A stretch of DNA of 64,000 nucleotides from Streptomyces sp. CNH099 (lineage in GTDB: Bacteria > Actinomycetota > Actinomycetes > Streptomycetales > Streptomycetaceae), in the NCBI GenBank assembly GCA_000514715.1, contig AZWL01000017.1, positions 1-64,000 of the forward strand. Reading direction: 5' to 3'. Below are positions 1 to 8,529 of this stretch, in pieces. Numbering within the stretch: the first letter of the stretch is position 1; each line of letters starts with the position of its first letter. A model generated the notes under the pieces. It was not told where the DNA came from. It made no database searches and saw only the letters and a list, made by a program, of their open reading frames with translations. The position numbers were made by a program, and so were the translations under genes.

Positions 1-147
1 CGGCGTTGGCCGCGTGGACGGCGCCCGCGCCCGCGCGTGGACGGCGCCCGCGCCCGCCCGCGGCGCAGCCGCGGCGCGGGGCGGGCCACCGCCCCCCGAC
101 CCCCCGATCCCCCGACCCGGGCGGCAGGCCGAAGCCGGCCGCCCCCG
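1..147. other. Window edge, no supported gene
   Basis: I see no gene I can support here. Bases 14-58 hold two near-identical copies of a 23-bp unit beginning GTGGACGGCGCCCGC. All frames stay open because of the extreme GC content. This may be the end of a gene that lies mostly outside the window, or a spacer. Confidence 0.3.
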
Positions 148-1314
148 TCAGCCCTCCCGTGCCGGCGCCGCCGGCGGCCCCGCGTCCTCCTCCCGGAAGA
201 ACGGCACCTCGGAAAGGACCTGGTCGGCCGCCGCCAGGATCTCCCCGGCGTCGTCCACCGGCGGGTGGATCCACCCGTTGATCGTCTTCTTCGCGTACGC
301 GCCGTCCGCCCCCGTCGCCATCACCCTGCGGTCCCAGCCCCGGGTGAACACCCCGCCCGCCGCGCCCAGATGCAGGCACGTGACGTACGGCGACGGCGTG
401 TACGGCCGCGGCGGCACGTCCAGCAGGTCGGCCGCCGCGTTGTAGCCCGCGACCTTCCCCAGCGGCGTCGCGTGCTGGCAGCACTGCATGACGACGTGCT
501 CCGCGTCGAACGGCGCCGCCGCCACGTCGCCCGCGGCGAACACCTCGGGCAGCGCCCGCAGCCACTCGTCCACCGGCACCCGGCCGAGGTGGTCGAGGTC
601 GTCCGACAGGTGCCGGGTCAGCTCGTCGGCGCGCATGCCGATCGACCACACCACCGCGTCCGCGTCGACCCGGGCGCCGTCGGAGAGCACCGCGTAGCCG
701 TCGCCGACCTCCGTCACCGTCGTCCCGAGCCGCCGCTCGACGCCCAGTTCGTCCAGCGCCGCCTCGATCGCCGCCCGCGGCCCGGGCCCCAGCGGCTCGC
801 CGACCTCCGCCGCCGTGTCCACCAGCAGCACCCGGCCGCGCGCCGCCAGCTCGCTGGCCGCCTCCAGCCCGACGAACCCGGCGCCGACGACCACCGCGGC
901 GTAGCCGTCGCGGCCGCGCAGGTGGTCGGTGAGCCGGCGGGCGCCGTCCAGGGTGTCGATGTCGAAGAGCCGCTCGGCGCCGGGCAGGTCCGCGGGCGGC
1001 ACGAGCCGGCTGCCGGACGCCAGCACCAGCCGGTCGTACCCGATCTCCCGCCCGTCGGCCACCACGACCCGGCGGCCGGTGTCGACGGCGCTCACCCTGG
1101 CCCGGACATGCTCCACCCCGATGGGCCCCAGGATGCGGTCCAGCGCCACCGTGGCCAGGTCGGGCTCCGGCTCGTACAGCCGCGGCCGCAGCACCAGGCG
1201 GTCGTTCGGCGCGACGAGTGTGATGCGCAGGTCCGCGTCCCCGCGGGCGAGCGCGGCGCCCGCCGCGCTCCACACGCCCGCGAAACCCCCGCCGATGATC
1301 ACGATGTGGTCCAT
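148..1314 (-). CDS. NAD(P)/FAD-dependent oxidoreductase, NDH-2-like
   Basis: The 388-residue protein is a two-dinucleotide-fold flavoprotein of the pyridine nucleotide-disulfide reductase superfamily. The FAD-binding motif IIGGGFAG is at residues 6-13, the NAD(P)-binding motif VVGAGFVGLEAA starts near 142, and the second FAD motif FAAGDVAAAPFD is near 270. The length and arrangement resemble type II NADH dehydrogenases and other single-subunit quinone reductases, but I see no membrane anchor. It lies directly downstream of the ECF41 sigma gene on the same strand. A promoter matching the ECF41 pattern overlaps the end of the sigma gene. ECF41 factors are commonly linked to oxidoreductases, so this is probably the sigma factor's target. 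The electron acceptor is unknown. Confidence 0.85.
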   Translation of the reverse strand: MDHIVIIGGGFAGVWSAAGAALARGDADLRITLVAPNDRLVLRPRLYEPEPDLATVALDRILGPIGVEHVRARVSAVDTGRRVVVADGREIGYDRLVLASGSRLVPPADLPGAERLFDIDTLDGARRLTDHLRGRDGYAAVVVGAGFVGLEAASELAARGRVLLVDTAAEVGEPLGPGPRAAIEAALDELGVERRLGTTVTEVGDGYAVLSDGARVDADAVVWSIGMRADELTRHLSDDLDHLGRVPVDEWLRALPEVFAAGDVAAAPFDAEHVVMQCCQHATPLGKVAGYNAAADLLDVPPRPYTPSPYVTCLHLGAAGGVFTRGWDRRVMATGADGAYAKKTINGWIHPPVDDAGEILAAADQVLSEVPFFREEDAGPPAAPAREG

Positions 1315-1374
1315 CGTGTCGTCCTCCCTCAGCTTGCTCCGTGCCGATCCCCGGGGTGCGGGGATCCGCAGGGA

Positions 1375-1401
1375 GACACAGCGGCGGGTTCAGATGTGAC
1401 C
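1375..1401 (-). promoter_or_regulatory. Putative ECF41-type promoter for the oxidoreductase gene
   Basis: On the minus strand the sequence reads GGTCACA, then 16 bases, then TGTC. The ECF41 consensus as I recall it is TGTCACA-N16-CGTC, so 9 of 11 positions match and the spacing is exact. The -35 element overlaps the last codons of the sigma gene. The start codon of the oxidoreductase lies about 60 bases downstream. Confidence 0.5.
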
Positions 1402-2337
1402 GCTCCCCGGTCCGGTCCCGGTCCCGGGTCCGGGTCCGGGCGGGGCGAGGGCGGCGAGCGGGGCGAGCTTGTCGGGGTTGGCGAGCCGGCGGATCTCGGT
1501 GAGGCGGCCGTCGGCGATCTCCACGGTGTCCAGCCAGACGGGCGCGCCGTCGAGGTACGCCACCAGCGCGGGCTGCCCGTTGACCTCGACGAGCCGCGTC
1601 GCGTCGGGCCGTGCGATCTGCTCCGAACGGACCGTGAGCAGCGCGATCGTCTCGGCGCCCAGCACCGGCCGGCGGGCGGCGGTCACCTTGCCGCCGCCGT
1701 CCCCGACGTACACGGCGTCGGGGTGCAGCAGCGCGATCAGCGCGGCCATGTCGCCGCCCTCGGCGGCGGCCTTGAACGCCCGCAGCACCCGCTCCGTCTC
1801 CGCCCGCGAGGCGGAGGGCCGCTGCCCGTCCGCCGCCCGCACCCGCGTCCGCGCCCGGGAGGCGAGCTTGCGGCCGGCGGCCGGGGTGGTGCCGAGCACG
1901 TCGGCGACCTGCGCGAACGGGAAGCCGAAGACGTCGTGCAGCACGAGCGCGACCCGCTCGGCCGGCGTCAGCCGCTCCATCAGCACGAGCATCGCGGTGC
2001 CGACCGACTCGTCCACGAGCACCTGCGCCGCGGCGTCGGGCCCGGTCAGCAGCGGCTCGGGCAGCCAGGGGCCGACGTACGACTCGCGCCGGACGCGGGC
2101 CGAGCGCAGCACGTTGTACGAGGTCCGGGCGGCCAGCGTCACCAGCCAGGCGCGCAGGTCCCGGACGTCGGACAGGTCGGCGTCGGCGGCGCGCAGCCAC
2201 ACGTCCTGCGCGACGTCCTCGGCCTCGGTGACGGTGCCGAGGATGCGGTACGCGGCGCCGAACACCGCGGGGCGGTGGGCGGTCCACTCCGCCTCCGTCA
2301 GCGTGCGGCGGCCCGGCGCCGCGGCGCCCTGCTCCAC
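1390..2337 (-). CDS. ECF41-group RNA polymerase sigma factor with SnoaL-like C-terminal domain
   Basis: This 315-residue ECF sigma factor has region 2 near residues 20-85, region 4 near 125-180 and a fused SnoaL-like domain at the C-terminus. Three ECF41 signatures are visible: WLPEP in the linker, DGGGK in the C-terminal domain and NPDKL near the end. In this group the extension takes the place of a separate anti-sigma factor. The GTG start at 2335-2337 is preceded by GAGGAGG at a spacing of 8. After NPDKL comes a Pro-Gly/Thr-Gly tail encoded by short GC repeats, which is probably disordered. The downstream flavin oxidoreductase is the likely target gene. Confidence 0.9.
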   Translation of the reverse strand: MEQGAAAPGRRTLTEAEWTAHRPAVFGAAYRILGTVTEAEDVAQDVWLRAADADLSDVRDLRAWLVTLAARTSYNVLRSARVRRESYVGPWLPEPLLTGPDAAAQVLVDESVGTAMLVLMERLTPAERVALVLHDVFGFPFAQVADVLGTTPAAGRKLASRARTRVRAADGQRPSASRAETERVLRAFKAAAEGGDMAALIALLHPDAVYVGDGGGKVTAARRPVLGAETIALLTVRSEQIARPDATRLVEVNGQPALVAYLDGAPVWLDTVEIADGRLTEIRRLANPDKLAPLAALAPPGPGPGTGTGPGSGHI

Positions 2338-2448
2338 GGGCTCGGCCTCCTCACACCGGTACGCGTCCGGGGTCGACGGTGTGCAGTGTAAGCAGGCGGG
2401 CAGACAGGGGCGGGCACGCGGGTGGGGGCGAGCGGCTGGCCCGGCCGG

Positions 2449-2721
2449 TCAGTCCCCGGAGTCCCGCTCCGGCAGTTCCTGGTGGCCGGCGGGGCCGGGC
2501 GAGCGGCCCTCCGGCGGGTAGTCGCAGTCGAGGCTGGCGACCTCGTAGTCGTCGCCCTCGTTCTTCTCCTGGTCGACGACCACCGCCGCGGTGCACGCGC
2601 GGCCGTGTTCGTCGGTGAACGTCACCACCTCGCTGTAGTCCGTCGGCTGGCTGCAGCCCGCGAGCACCAGCACCGCCGCCGCACCGGCCAGTGCCGCGCC
2701 GATCCCCCACCGTCGTCTCAT
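2449..2721 (-). CDS. Small putative lipoprotein
   Basis: A 90-residue protein. A basic start (MRRRW) leads into a hydrophobic segment and a lipobox ending VLAGC, so it is probably an exported lipoprotein. The mature part is short and acidic, with two further cysteines (RACTAAV and LDCDY). I do not recognise a family. The ATG at 2719-2721 is chosen because AAGGGGGA precedes it at a good distance; longer frames upstream lack this. The neighbours suggest no function. Confidence 0.65.
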   Translation of the reverse strand: MRRRWGIGAALAGAAAVLVLAGCSQPTDYSEVVTFTDEHGRACTAAVVVDQEKNEGDDYEVASLDCDYPPEGRSPGPAGHQELPERDSGD

Positions 2722-2949
2722 GGCTCCCCCTTCGTCGTGCCCGCTCTCGCCGCCGCGGGTCGACGGTGGGATTCCCCTTCCGTACGCCGTTCTCACGCAA
2801 CGGGGGGCGGGGAGGCGGAAGTTGGCCGACCGGACGCGGACCGGACACCCGCCGTTCGCCGACCGGCGGGTGCCGGGCACGTGCCGGGTCTCCGGGACTG
2901 CCGCGGGGGCGTCCGCCGTGGTGACGCCCCCGCGGGACGGGCGTGTGCG

Positions 2950-3600
2950 TCAGTCGATCCGCGTCGGGGCCCTCTCGGTCCCGTCGCCCGTGAAGTTGCA
3001 TATGGACGGGGCCATCACGTGCGCCGGGCTGGACCAGCCCGCGCACTGGTAGCCGGAGTGGCCGTACCAGTCGTGGCCGAACTCGTGCGCCGCCAGCAGC
3101 GCGTCGTCGTTCACGCCGCCCAGGAACAGCGCGATGCGCTGGCCCTGGCCCCAGTTGCAGCCGACGATTCTACCGCCGCCGCCGCAGTCGGAGATGTAGC
3201 TGTTGCGGCACTCGACCGGGGTGTCGCTGCCGCTGGTCCGGTTCAGGTTGGCCCAGGCGGCGGCGCCCTGGTCGATGACGCCGGCGTAGCCGCTGCAGGA
3301 TGCCGTGAGGTGGTAGGCGCGGTCGGTCGGGACCGGCCAGGCGGTGGCCCCGTACTCGCGGTCCTGCGGGCCCGCGGCCACCAGCGCCTCGAACTCCTCC
3401 ACGGTGATGCCGTGGCCCTCGCCGAGCGCGTCGCCGGCGTGGCCGGCCTCGCCGGCGTGGTCGTGCGCGGCCGCCGTCTCGGCGGTCGCGGCGCTACGGG
3501 CCTCGGGCGCCGGCGCCGCCTGCGCGCCCGGTCCGGCGAGCGCGGCGGCCAGGGCCGCGACGGCCACGAGAACGGATCTCAGGAGTGCCTTGCTCCGCAT
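2950..3600 (-). CDS. Secreted zinc metalloprotease, snapalysin-like
   Basis: A 216-residue protein with a signal peptide (MRSKALLRSV, then an Ala/Leu/Val-rich stretch, cleavage near AQAA) and a His/Ala-rich propeptide-like region. The HEFGH zinc motif is at residues 172-176 and a later VMAPS could form the Met-turn. Several cysteines in the catalytic half suggest disulfides. The overall plan fits the Streptomyces snapalysin (M7) type of small secreted protease. The zinc motif differs from the usual HExxHxxGxxH/D: glycine is shifted by one and the candidate third ligand is His181. The ATG at 3598-3600 has GGAG upstream; an in-frame ATG further upstream would spoil the signal peptide. Confidence 0.7.
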   Translation of the reverse strand: MRSKALLRSVLVAVAALAAALAGPGAQAAPAPEARSAATAETAAAHDHAGEAGHAGDALGEGHGITVEEFEALVAAGPQDREYGATAWPVPTDRAYHLTASCSGYAGVIDQGAAAWANLNRTSGSDTPVECRNSYISDCGGGGRIVGCNWGQGQRIALFLGGVNDDALLAAHEFGHDWYGHSGYQCAGWSSPAHVMAPSICNFTGDGTERAPTRID

Positions 3601-3709
3601 GCGTTCTCCTCTGGTTGGGGGGTGGGCAGGGCGGCAAGCCGCCCGCACACACAGATCGCACGCACGCGGTCGGAGAACAATCCGGGAAACGGTACGTAGG
3701 GGCCACGCA

Positions 3710-6700
3710 TTAAATTCCCCCGTGGTGCGCCGCGGCGTCCGCCACCTCCGTCCGCGAGCCGACGTCCAGCTTCCGCAGCAGCTTCGCCACGTGCTGCTCG
3801 ACGGTGCGCGGCGAGAGGTACAGCACGTCGGCGATCTGCCTGTTGGTGTGGCCGAGGGCCACGAGCCGGGCGACCTCGCGCTCGCGCGGGGAGAGCGCGC
3901 CGCCGTAGCCGCGCCGGCCGCGGCGGGAGGGGAGCGGGACGTGGTTGCCGCGCAGTATGCGGCGGCAGCGGGCGGCGTCGCGGACGGCGCCGAGGTCGGC
4001 GAAGTGCTGCGCCAGCTCGGCGAGTTCGCGGGCGGGAGCGGGAGCTGGGCCGTGGGCCCGCCCGGCGTCGGGTCCGGCGGAGGCGCCGGCGGCGGGGCCG
4101 GGAGCGGGCTTCCCGCCCTGCGCCGTCAGCCGGCAGCGCGCCGCGGCCTCCCCCGCCCGCGCCGCCGAGTACGGCTGCGGCAGCGCGGCGTAGGCCCGTT
4201 GCGCCGCCGCGAACAGCTCCGCCGCCTCGGCAGCCGCCGCGCGCCGGGCCGCGCCTTCGCGCCCGCCGCCCGCGCGCCCTGCCGAGTCCCGCTCCGGCGC
4301 CGTTTCGGGCCCTGCCGCCGCGCGCCCCGCCGCCCCTCCACGCCCTCCAAGCCCTTCGCGCCCTCCCGACCCCCTCGCACCCATCGCCCCCATCGCCCCC
4401 ATCGCCACGATCCCCCGGCACGTCAGCAGCGCCGCCGCCGCCAGCGGTGCGTCCCGCCCCGCGATGCCCTCGGCCAGCTCCGCGGTGGCCTCCTCCGCCT
4501 CCCGCAGCCGCCCGCCCCGTACGAGGGCCGTGACCGCCGGCGGTGCCAGGTCGCCCGCCCACGGCCAGATGCCCTTGCGCCGGATACGCGCCAGCCCCCG
4601 TTCGGCCTCCGCCCGGGCCCGCTCCGGCTCACCCCGCGCCTGCAGCAGGCGCGTCATCGCGCCGGAGGCGGTGGCCAGTATCGGCGCGGGCGCGTTGCGC
4701 GGGTCGGCGAGCCCGGCCGCCGCCAGCTCGGCCGCCGCCTCGTCCCACTCGCCCAGCGCCGACGCCAGCAGCCCCAGCACCAGGTGCGCGTCGGCGGCGA
4801 TGCTGGAGACGCCCCGTACCGCGTCGAGGGTGTGCCGGCACCGTTCCGCCAGCCCCCGCCAGCGGCCCGCGTACCACTCCAGCCGCAGCGCCGTGCCCTC
4901 CACGATCCCTTCGAGGTACGCCGCCCCGCACTCGGCCGACAGCCGCCGCCCCTCGCCGCGGTAGCGCTGCGCCGCCTGGTAGTGGCCGAGGCAGGCGGCG
5001 GCGTCGGCGAAGTTGCCGCAGGCGCGGGCGACCTGGCGGCGGTGGGTGCCGGGCACCGGCCCGGCGATGAGGCGTTCGGCCTCGTCCCAGACGGCCGGGT
5101 CGCCGAGGCTCATGCGCAGCGCCAGGTGGTTGCCGCGTACGGCGGTGCGCACGGCGGGGTCGGGCTCGTGCGCCACCAGCTCCTCGGCGCGTTCGATCCA
5201 CCGCTCGTACACGTGCCGCGGGTGGTCGCCCCAACTGGGCATGGCGAGCGCGGCCATCCCGCGGGCGGCGAGCGCGGGCCTGCCGTGCAGTTCGGCCACG
5301 GCCGTCTCGGTGTGGACGCGGCCCTCTTCGTAGCGGCCGGCCTGGTTGTAGAGGAGCAGGCCGAGGTTGAGCCGGATCTCGCCGCGCACCCCGGCGGGGA
5401 TGTGGCCGTCGCGCACGATGTCCCGGAGCAGTTCGGTGGCCCGGTGGTGGGTGAGGCCGACGACGGCGTCGCGGCTGAGGTCGACGGCGATACGGGCTGC
5501 TCCGTTACGGTCAGACCGGCCCAGCCGCCCGTCCGACAGCAGCTCCTCCAGCACCCCGACGGCGAGCGCCAGGTCTCCCATCTCGCGTGCGGAGACGGCG
5601 GCGGCCTCTGCGTAGCGCTGCCACTGGGCCAGGTCGCCGCCGTGGTTCGCGTGGTACGCGAGCTGGATGAGGGGCTGCGGGTGCTCGGCGGCCAGCGCGC
5701 GCATCGCCTGCCGGTGCAGCCGGTGCCGGTCGGGGCCGAGGAGGCCGGCGTAGACGGCCTGCTGCGCCAGCGCGTGGCGGAAGCCGTAGCGGTCCTCGCC
5801 CCACTCGTGCAGCACGCCGGCGAGCAGCGCCTCGCGGACGGCCGCGGAGTCCGCCGGCGCGGCGGGCTGCCCGGGGGTGCCGCGCACGACGGCGGCGATG
5901 AGCGCCTCGCCGGCGGGGACGCGGAGGACGGAGGCGGCGCGTACGGCGTCGGCGGCGGCGGGCGAGAGCAGGCTCATGCGGTCGGCGACGGCCTCCTTCA
6001 GGCGGGTGGGGACGGCCATGGTGGCGAGGGCGCCGTGTCCGGCGGCGGCGTCGATGCCGGTGCCGGTGCCGGTGTCGGTGCCGGTGTCGCTGGCGGCGCC
6101 GGTGGGGAGCGCCCGTACGACCTCTTCGACCACGAAGGGGATACCGGCGGTGCGCCGGTGCAGCTCGGCGGCGAAGGCGGCAGAGGCGGCGTCGGAACTC
6201 CCGGTCAGGGCGGCGAACATGCCGCGGACGCCGGGCACGTCCAGGGGCCGCAGCGGGATCGCGACGGCGGTGGTGCCGGGCGGCTGGCGGTACGCGCGGC
6301 CGAGCGGCAGCCCGCTGCCGGGCAGGTCCTCGCGGCGGTAGCTGAGCACGGCCGACAGGCCGTCGGGCGGGTCGTCGACGAGGAAGCGCAGCAGGTCGCG
6401 GGTGCCGTCGTCGGTCCAGTGCAGGTCCTCGACCACCATCACCGTCTCCCCGGCCGCGTCCAGCAGCGCCCGTACGGCCCGGAACAGCCGGTGCCGCCCG
6501 GCCCGCAGGTCGCTGAGCAGCTCGGGCGCCGGCGGCAGCCGGTCGGCCAGCTCCGGCAGGTACGCGCGCAGCGCACCGCACACCGGGCTGAGCGCGGTCG
6601 GCAGCCTGCCGGAGAGATGCCGCAGCAGGTCGAACACGGGCCCGTACGGGAACGGCTCGCACAGCGGCCGGCACCCGCCGAGCAGCACCCGCCGCCCGCG

Positions 6701-6874
6701 CACCGCGGGATGCCGCAGCGCCTCCCGGATCAGCCGCGTCTTCCCGATACCCGCCTCGCCCTCGACCATCGCCACGGACGGCGGATGCGTGGCGGCGTCC
6801 ACGAGGGCGCGCAACTCCCGCGCCCGGCCGACCAGTACGGGCGCCTCCGCGGGGCGCAGAACGGTCACGGACAT
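3710..6874 (-). CDS. Large LuxR-family transcriptional regulator with AAA ATPase domain (LAL)
   Basis: A 1054-residue regulator of the MalT/LAL type. The Walker A motif GEAGIGKT is at residues 39-46 and a Walker B-like VMVVEDLHWTD is near 150. A long helical-repeat middle region is followed by a C-terminal LuxR helix-turn-helix with SPREREVARLVALG and NRQIADVLYLSPRTVEQHV. Such proteins bind ATP and an effector and then activate transcription. The ATG at 6872-6874 is supported by GGAGG at a spacing of about 6. The middle region contains low-complexity Gly/Ala/Arg and Thr-Gly tracts that map to short DNA repeats (near 4380-4405 and 6055-6095). The target is not apparent; the divergent neighbour encodes a hemerythrin protein. 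Confidence 0.88.
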   Translation of the reverse strand: MSVTVLRPAEAPVLVGRARELRALVDAATHPPSVAMVEGEAGIGKTRLIREALRHPAVRGRRVLLGGCRPLCEPFPYGPVFDLLRHLSGRLPTALSPVCGALRAYLPELADRLPPAPELLSDLRAGRHRLFRAVRALLDAAGETVMVVEDLHWTDDGTRDLLRFLVDDPPDGLSAVLSYRREDLPGSGLPLGRAYRQPPGTTAVAIPLRPLDVPGVRGMFAALTGSSDAASAAFAAELHRRTAGIPFVVEEVVRALPTGAASDTGTDTGTGTGIDAAAGHGALATMAVPTRLKEAVADRMSLLSPAAADAVRAASVLRVPAGEALIAAVVRGTPGQPAAPADSAAVREALLAGVLHEWGEDRYGFRHALAQQAVYAGLLGPDRHRLHRQAMRALAAEHPQPLIQLAYHANHGGDLAQWQRYAEAAAVSAREMGDLALAVGVLEELLSDGRLGRSDRNGAARIAVDLSRDAVVGLTHHRATELLRDIVRDGHIPAGVRGEIRLNLGLLLYNQAGRYEEGRVHTETAVAELHGRPALAARGMAALAMPSWGDHPRHVYERWIERAEELVAHEPDPAVRTAVRGNHLALRMSLGDPAVWDEAERLIAGPVPGTHRRQVARACGNFADAAACLGHYQAAQRYRGEGRRLSAECGAAYLEGIVEGTALRLEWYAGRWRGLAERCRHTLDAVRGVSSIAADAHLVLGLLASALGEWDEAAAELAAAGLADPRNAPAPILATASGAMTRLLQARGEPERARAEAERGLARIRRKGIWPWAGDLAPPAVTALVRGGRLREAEEATAELAEGIAGRDAPLAAAALLTCRGIVAMGAMGAMGARGSGGREGLGGRGGAAGRAAAGPETAPERDSAGRAGGGREGAARRAAAAEAAELFAAAQRAYAALPQPYSAARAGEAAARCRLTAQGGKPAPGPAAGASAGPDAGRAHGPAPAPARELAELAQHFADLGAVRDAARCRRILRGNHVPLPSRRGRRGYGGALSPREREVARLVALGHTNRQIADVLYLSPRTVEQHVAKLLRKLDVGSRTEVADAAAHHGGI

Positions 6875-7121
6875 GAGCGCCTCCGGGCCGGTGGGGTCCA
6901 GCGGCGCGCCGGGCGGGGGGTGTGCGGGGCGCGTCGCGGCGGCGACAGCGTGAAGGAGCGACAGCGCGAAGGTAAGCCTCCGCAACGGCCCGTAGCAAGA
7001 CCGTCCGCCGTCGGTACGGGCGCGTCACATCGCCCGCCCGCCGCCTGTCATACGGACAAGGAGGGACGCCGTAGACCACCCCGGACGCCCCCGCCCCCTA
7101 CCGAAGACACGGAAGCGAGCT

Positions 7122-7757
7122 ATGACCGGCAACATAGACATGTCGATGATGTACGCGATGCACAACGCCCTGCGGCGTGACCTGACGAAGATGGCCGAGG
7201 TCGCCGCCCGCACCGACGTGGACCCCCGCCGGATCCTTGCCAACGGCTCCAGCTACGGGCTGTTCAAGAAGGCCCTGACCATCCACCACGGCTCCGAGGA
7301 CGACGCCCTGTGGCCCCCGCTGCGCGAGGCCGTCGCCGGCAAGCCCGACGAGGAGGCGGTCCTCGACGCGATCGAGGCCGAGCACGCGCAGCTCGACCCG
7401 CTGCTGGAGTCGGTCGACGCCGTCCTGGCCGACGAGGGCGCCGACCGCGAGAAGGTCGCGTCCGTCACCGGCGCGCTCGCGGAGGCGCTGGCCGCGCACC
7501 TGGAGCACGAGGAGAAGGAGGCGCTCCCGCTGATCGACGCGCGGCTGACGCAGGAGCAGTGGCAGCACTACAGCGAGGTGCACGTCGCCAAGACCGGCCC
7601 GGACACCGCGACGCTGCTCCCGTGGCTGCTGGAGGACGCCGACGAGAACGTCGTCGAGATGATGACGGCGCGGATGCCGGAGAACGTGCGCGCCATGTTC
7701 GCCGACCAGTGGACCCCCGCCTACCGGGACCGCGACAGGTGGAACGCGGCCTCCTGA
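7122..7757 (+). CDS. Hemerythrin-domain protein
   Basis: A 211-residue soluble protein. It has the spaced His/Glu residues of the hemerythrin HHE four-helix bundle: HNALRRDL near residue 14, HHGSEDDALWPPL near 54, EAEHAQLDPLL near 85 and HLEHEEKEALPLI near 125. Such proteins bind a di-iron centre and may sense or scavenge oxygen, NO or oxidants. No extra domain is visible, and the C-terminal third is helical and without known motifs. It is divergent from the LAL regulator gene and is followed by a strong hairpin terminator. Confidence 0.82.
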   Translation: MTGNIDMSMMYAMHNALRRDLTKMAEVAARTDVDPRRILANGSSYGLFKKALTIHHGSEDDALWPPLREAVAGKPDEEAVLDAIEAEHAQLDPLLESVDAVLADEGADREKVASVTGALAEALAAHLEHEEKEALPLIDARLTQEQWQHYSEVHVAKTGPDTATLLPWLLEDADENVVEMMTARMPENVRAMFADQWTPAYRDRDRWNAAS

Positions 7758-7796
7758 CCCCGCCCGGGCCCCCGCCCCGGGCCCGGCCCGGACCGT

Positions 7797-7834
7797 GGGT
7801 GGCGCGGGACCTCCGCCGGGGTCCCGCGCCACCC
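7797..7834. terminator. Bidirectional hairpin terminator
   Basis: A perfect 15-bp stem (GGGTGGCGCGGGACC and its complement) encloses an 8-base loop. It lies between the convergent hemerythrin gene and the small gene at 7848-8150. No T-run follows, as is usual in Streptomyces. Confidence 0.75.
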
Positions 7835-7847
7835 GCTCGCATGTGTG

Positions 7848-8150
7848 TCAGCGGGCGAGGCGGAGTGCCCGCCGCAGCAGCGCGCCGTCGTCGAGGGTGA
7901 GGGCCCCGGTCTGCAGCGCGTCGTGCCCGTACATGGTCCTCGCGGGTGCGACCCGGCGGGCCGGGCGCAGGCGCCACCCCGCGCACGGCATGTCCACCCG
8001 CCGCCCGGAGCCGCCGACGCGGGCGGGCCAGCCGGTGCAGATGACCCAGCACGCGCAGGCGTGGTCGTGCCCGCCGCCGGAGCCGTGGAGCCCGGCCGCG
8101 TGGTGCTCGGCGGCGACCGCCAGCAGGTCCGGGTGCTCCAACTCCGGCAC
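7848..8150 (-). CDS. Small hypothetical protein
   Basis: A 100-residue frame starting from a GTG (VPELEHPDLLAVAAEHHAAG). It has a cysteine-rich centre (HACACWVICTGWPARV) and a further Cys in CAGWRL. The last third is basic and contains an ALTLDDGALLRRAL helix. I do not recognise a family. Termination right after a strong convergent terminator, and composition unlike a shadow frame, support it as a gene. A longer upstream frame is possible but has no good start. The shared strand with the DUF397 gene is probably coincidental, because another terminator separates them. Confidence 0.45.
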   Translation of the reverse strand: MPELEHPDLLAVAAEHHAAGLHGSGGGHDHACACWVICTGWPARVGGSGRRVDMPCAGWRLRPARRVAPARTMYGHDALQTGALTLDDGALLRRALRLAR

Positions 8151-8261
8151 CGGCAGGACCCCGACTCTTCCGCGGCACCCCGGACGACGTGAGCGAGGCC
8201 GTGGCCGCGCGCAGAGGCGCGGGCGCTGATCCTGCGCGCGATCGGGGCCCTGGGCTGAAGT

Positions 8262-8284
8262 GGCCCCCGCCGGAGGCGGGGGCC
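8262..8284 (-). terminator. Hairpin terminator after the DUF397 gene
   Basis: GGCCCCCGCC, a GGA loop, then GGCGGGGGCC form a perfect 10-bp stem about 25 bases past the DUF397 stop codon on the minus strand. Confidence 0.7.
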
Positions 8285-8307
8285 GGGGTTGCCGAGGCGG
8301 GGTTACG

Positions 8308-8529
8308 TCACGCGGGGCCGAACTCGTCGCGCTGGACGGCGGCGACGAACGACGACCAGGCGGACGGCTCGAAGGTGAGCGCGGGGCCCTCGGGGTCCTT
8401 GCTGTCGCGGACGGGGACAACGCCTGAGGTCACGTAGGCCGGTGCCCACTCGACACAGTTGGACCCGCCGTTTCCGCTGTAGCTCGACTTGACCCACACC
8501 GCGGGGGAGAGGTCAGGCGTGGTGCTCAT
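8308..8529 (-). CDS. DUF397 domain protein
   Basis: A 73-residue protein that is essentially one DUF397 domain: WVKSSYSGNGGSNCVEW, a central VPVRDSKDPEGPAL and a C-terminal FEPSAWSSFVAAV. Its ATG overlaps the stop of the upstream XRE gene by four bases, so translation is coupled. DUF397 proteins sit beside XRE/DUF5753 regulators throughout Streptomyces (the whiJ/abaA-like arrangement) and are thought to work as a pair with them, possibly as toxin-antitoxin-like or developmental switches. A decayed DUF397 fragment also occurs at 37087-37161. Confidence 0.92.
   Translation of the reverse strand: MSTTPDLSPAVWVKSSYSGNGGSNCVEWAPAYVTSGVVPVRDSKDPEGPALTFEPSAWSSFVAAVQRDEFGPA

Noticed and set aside
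37..2391. Very long plus-strand frame opposite the oxidoreductase and sigma genes
   Set aside because: It is the antisense shadow of two well-recognised genes; its translation is Arg/Pro/His-rich and has no domain.
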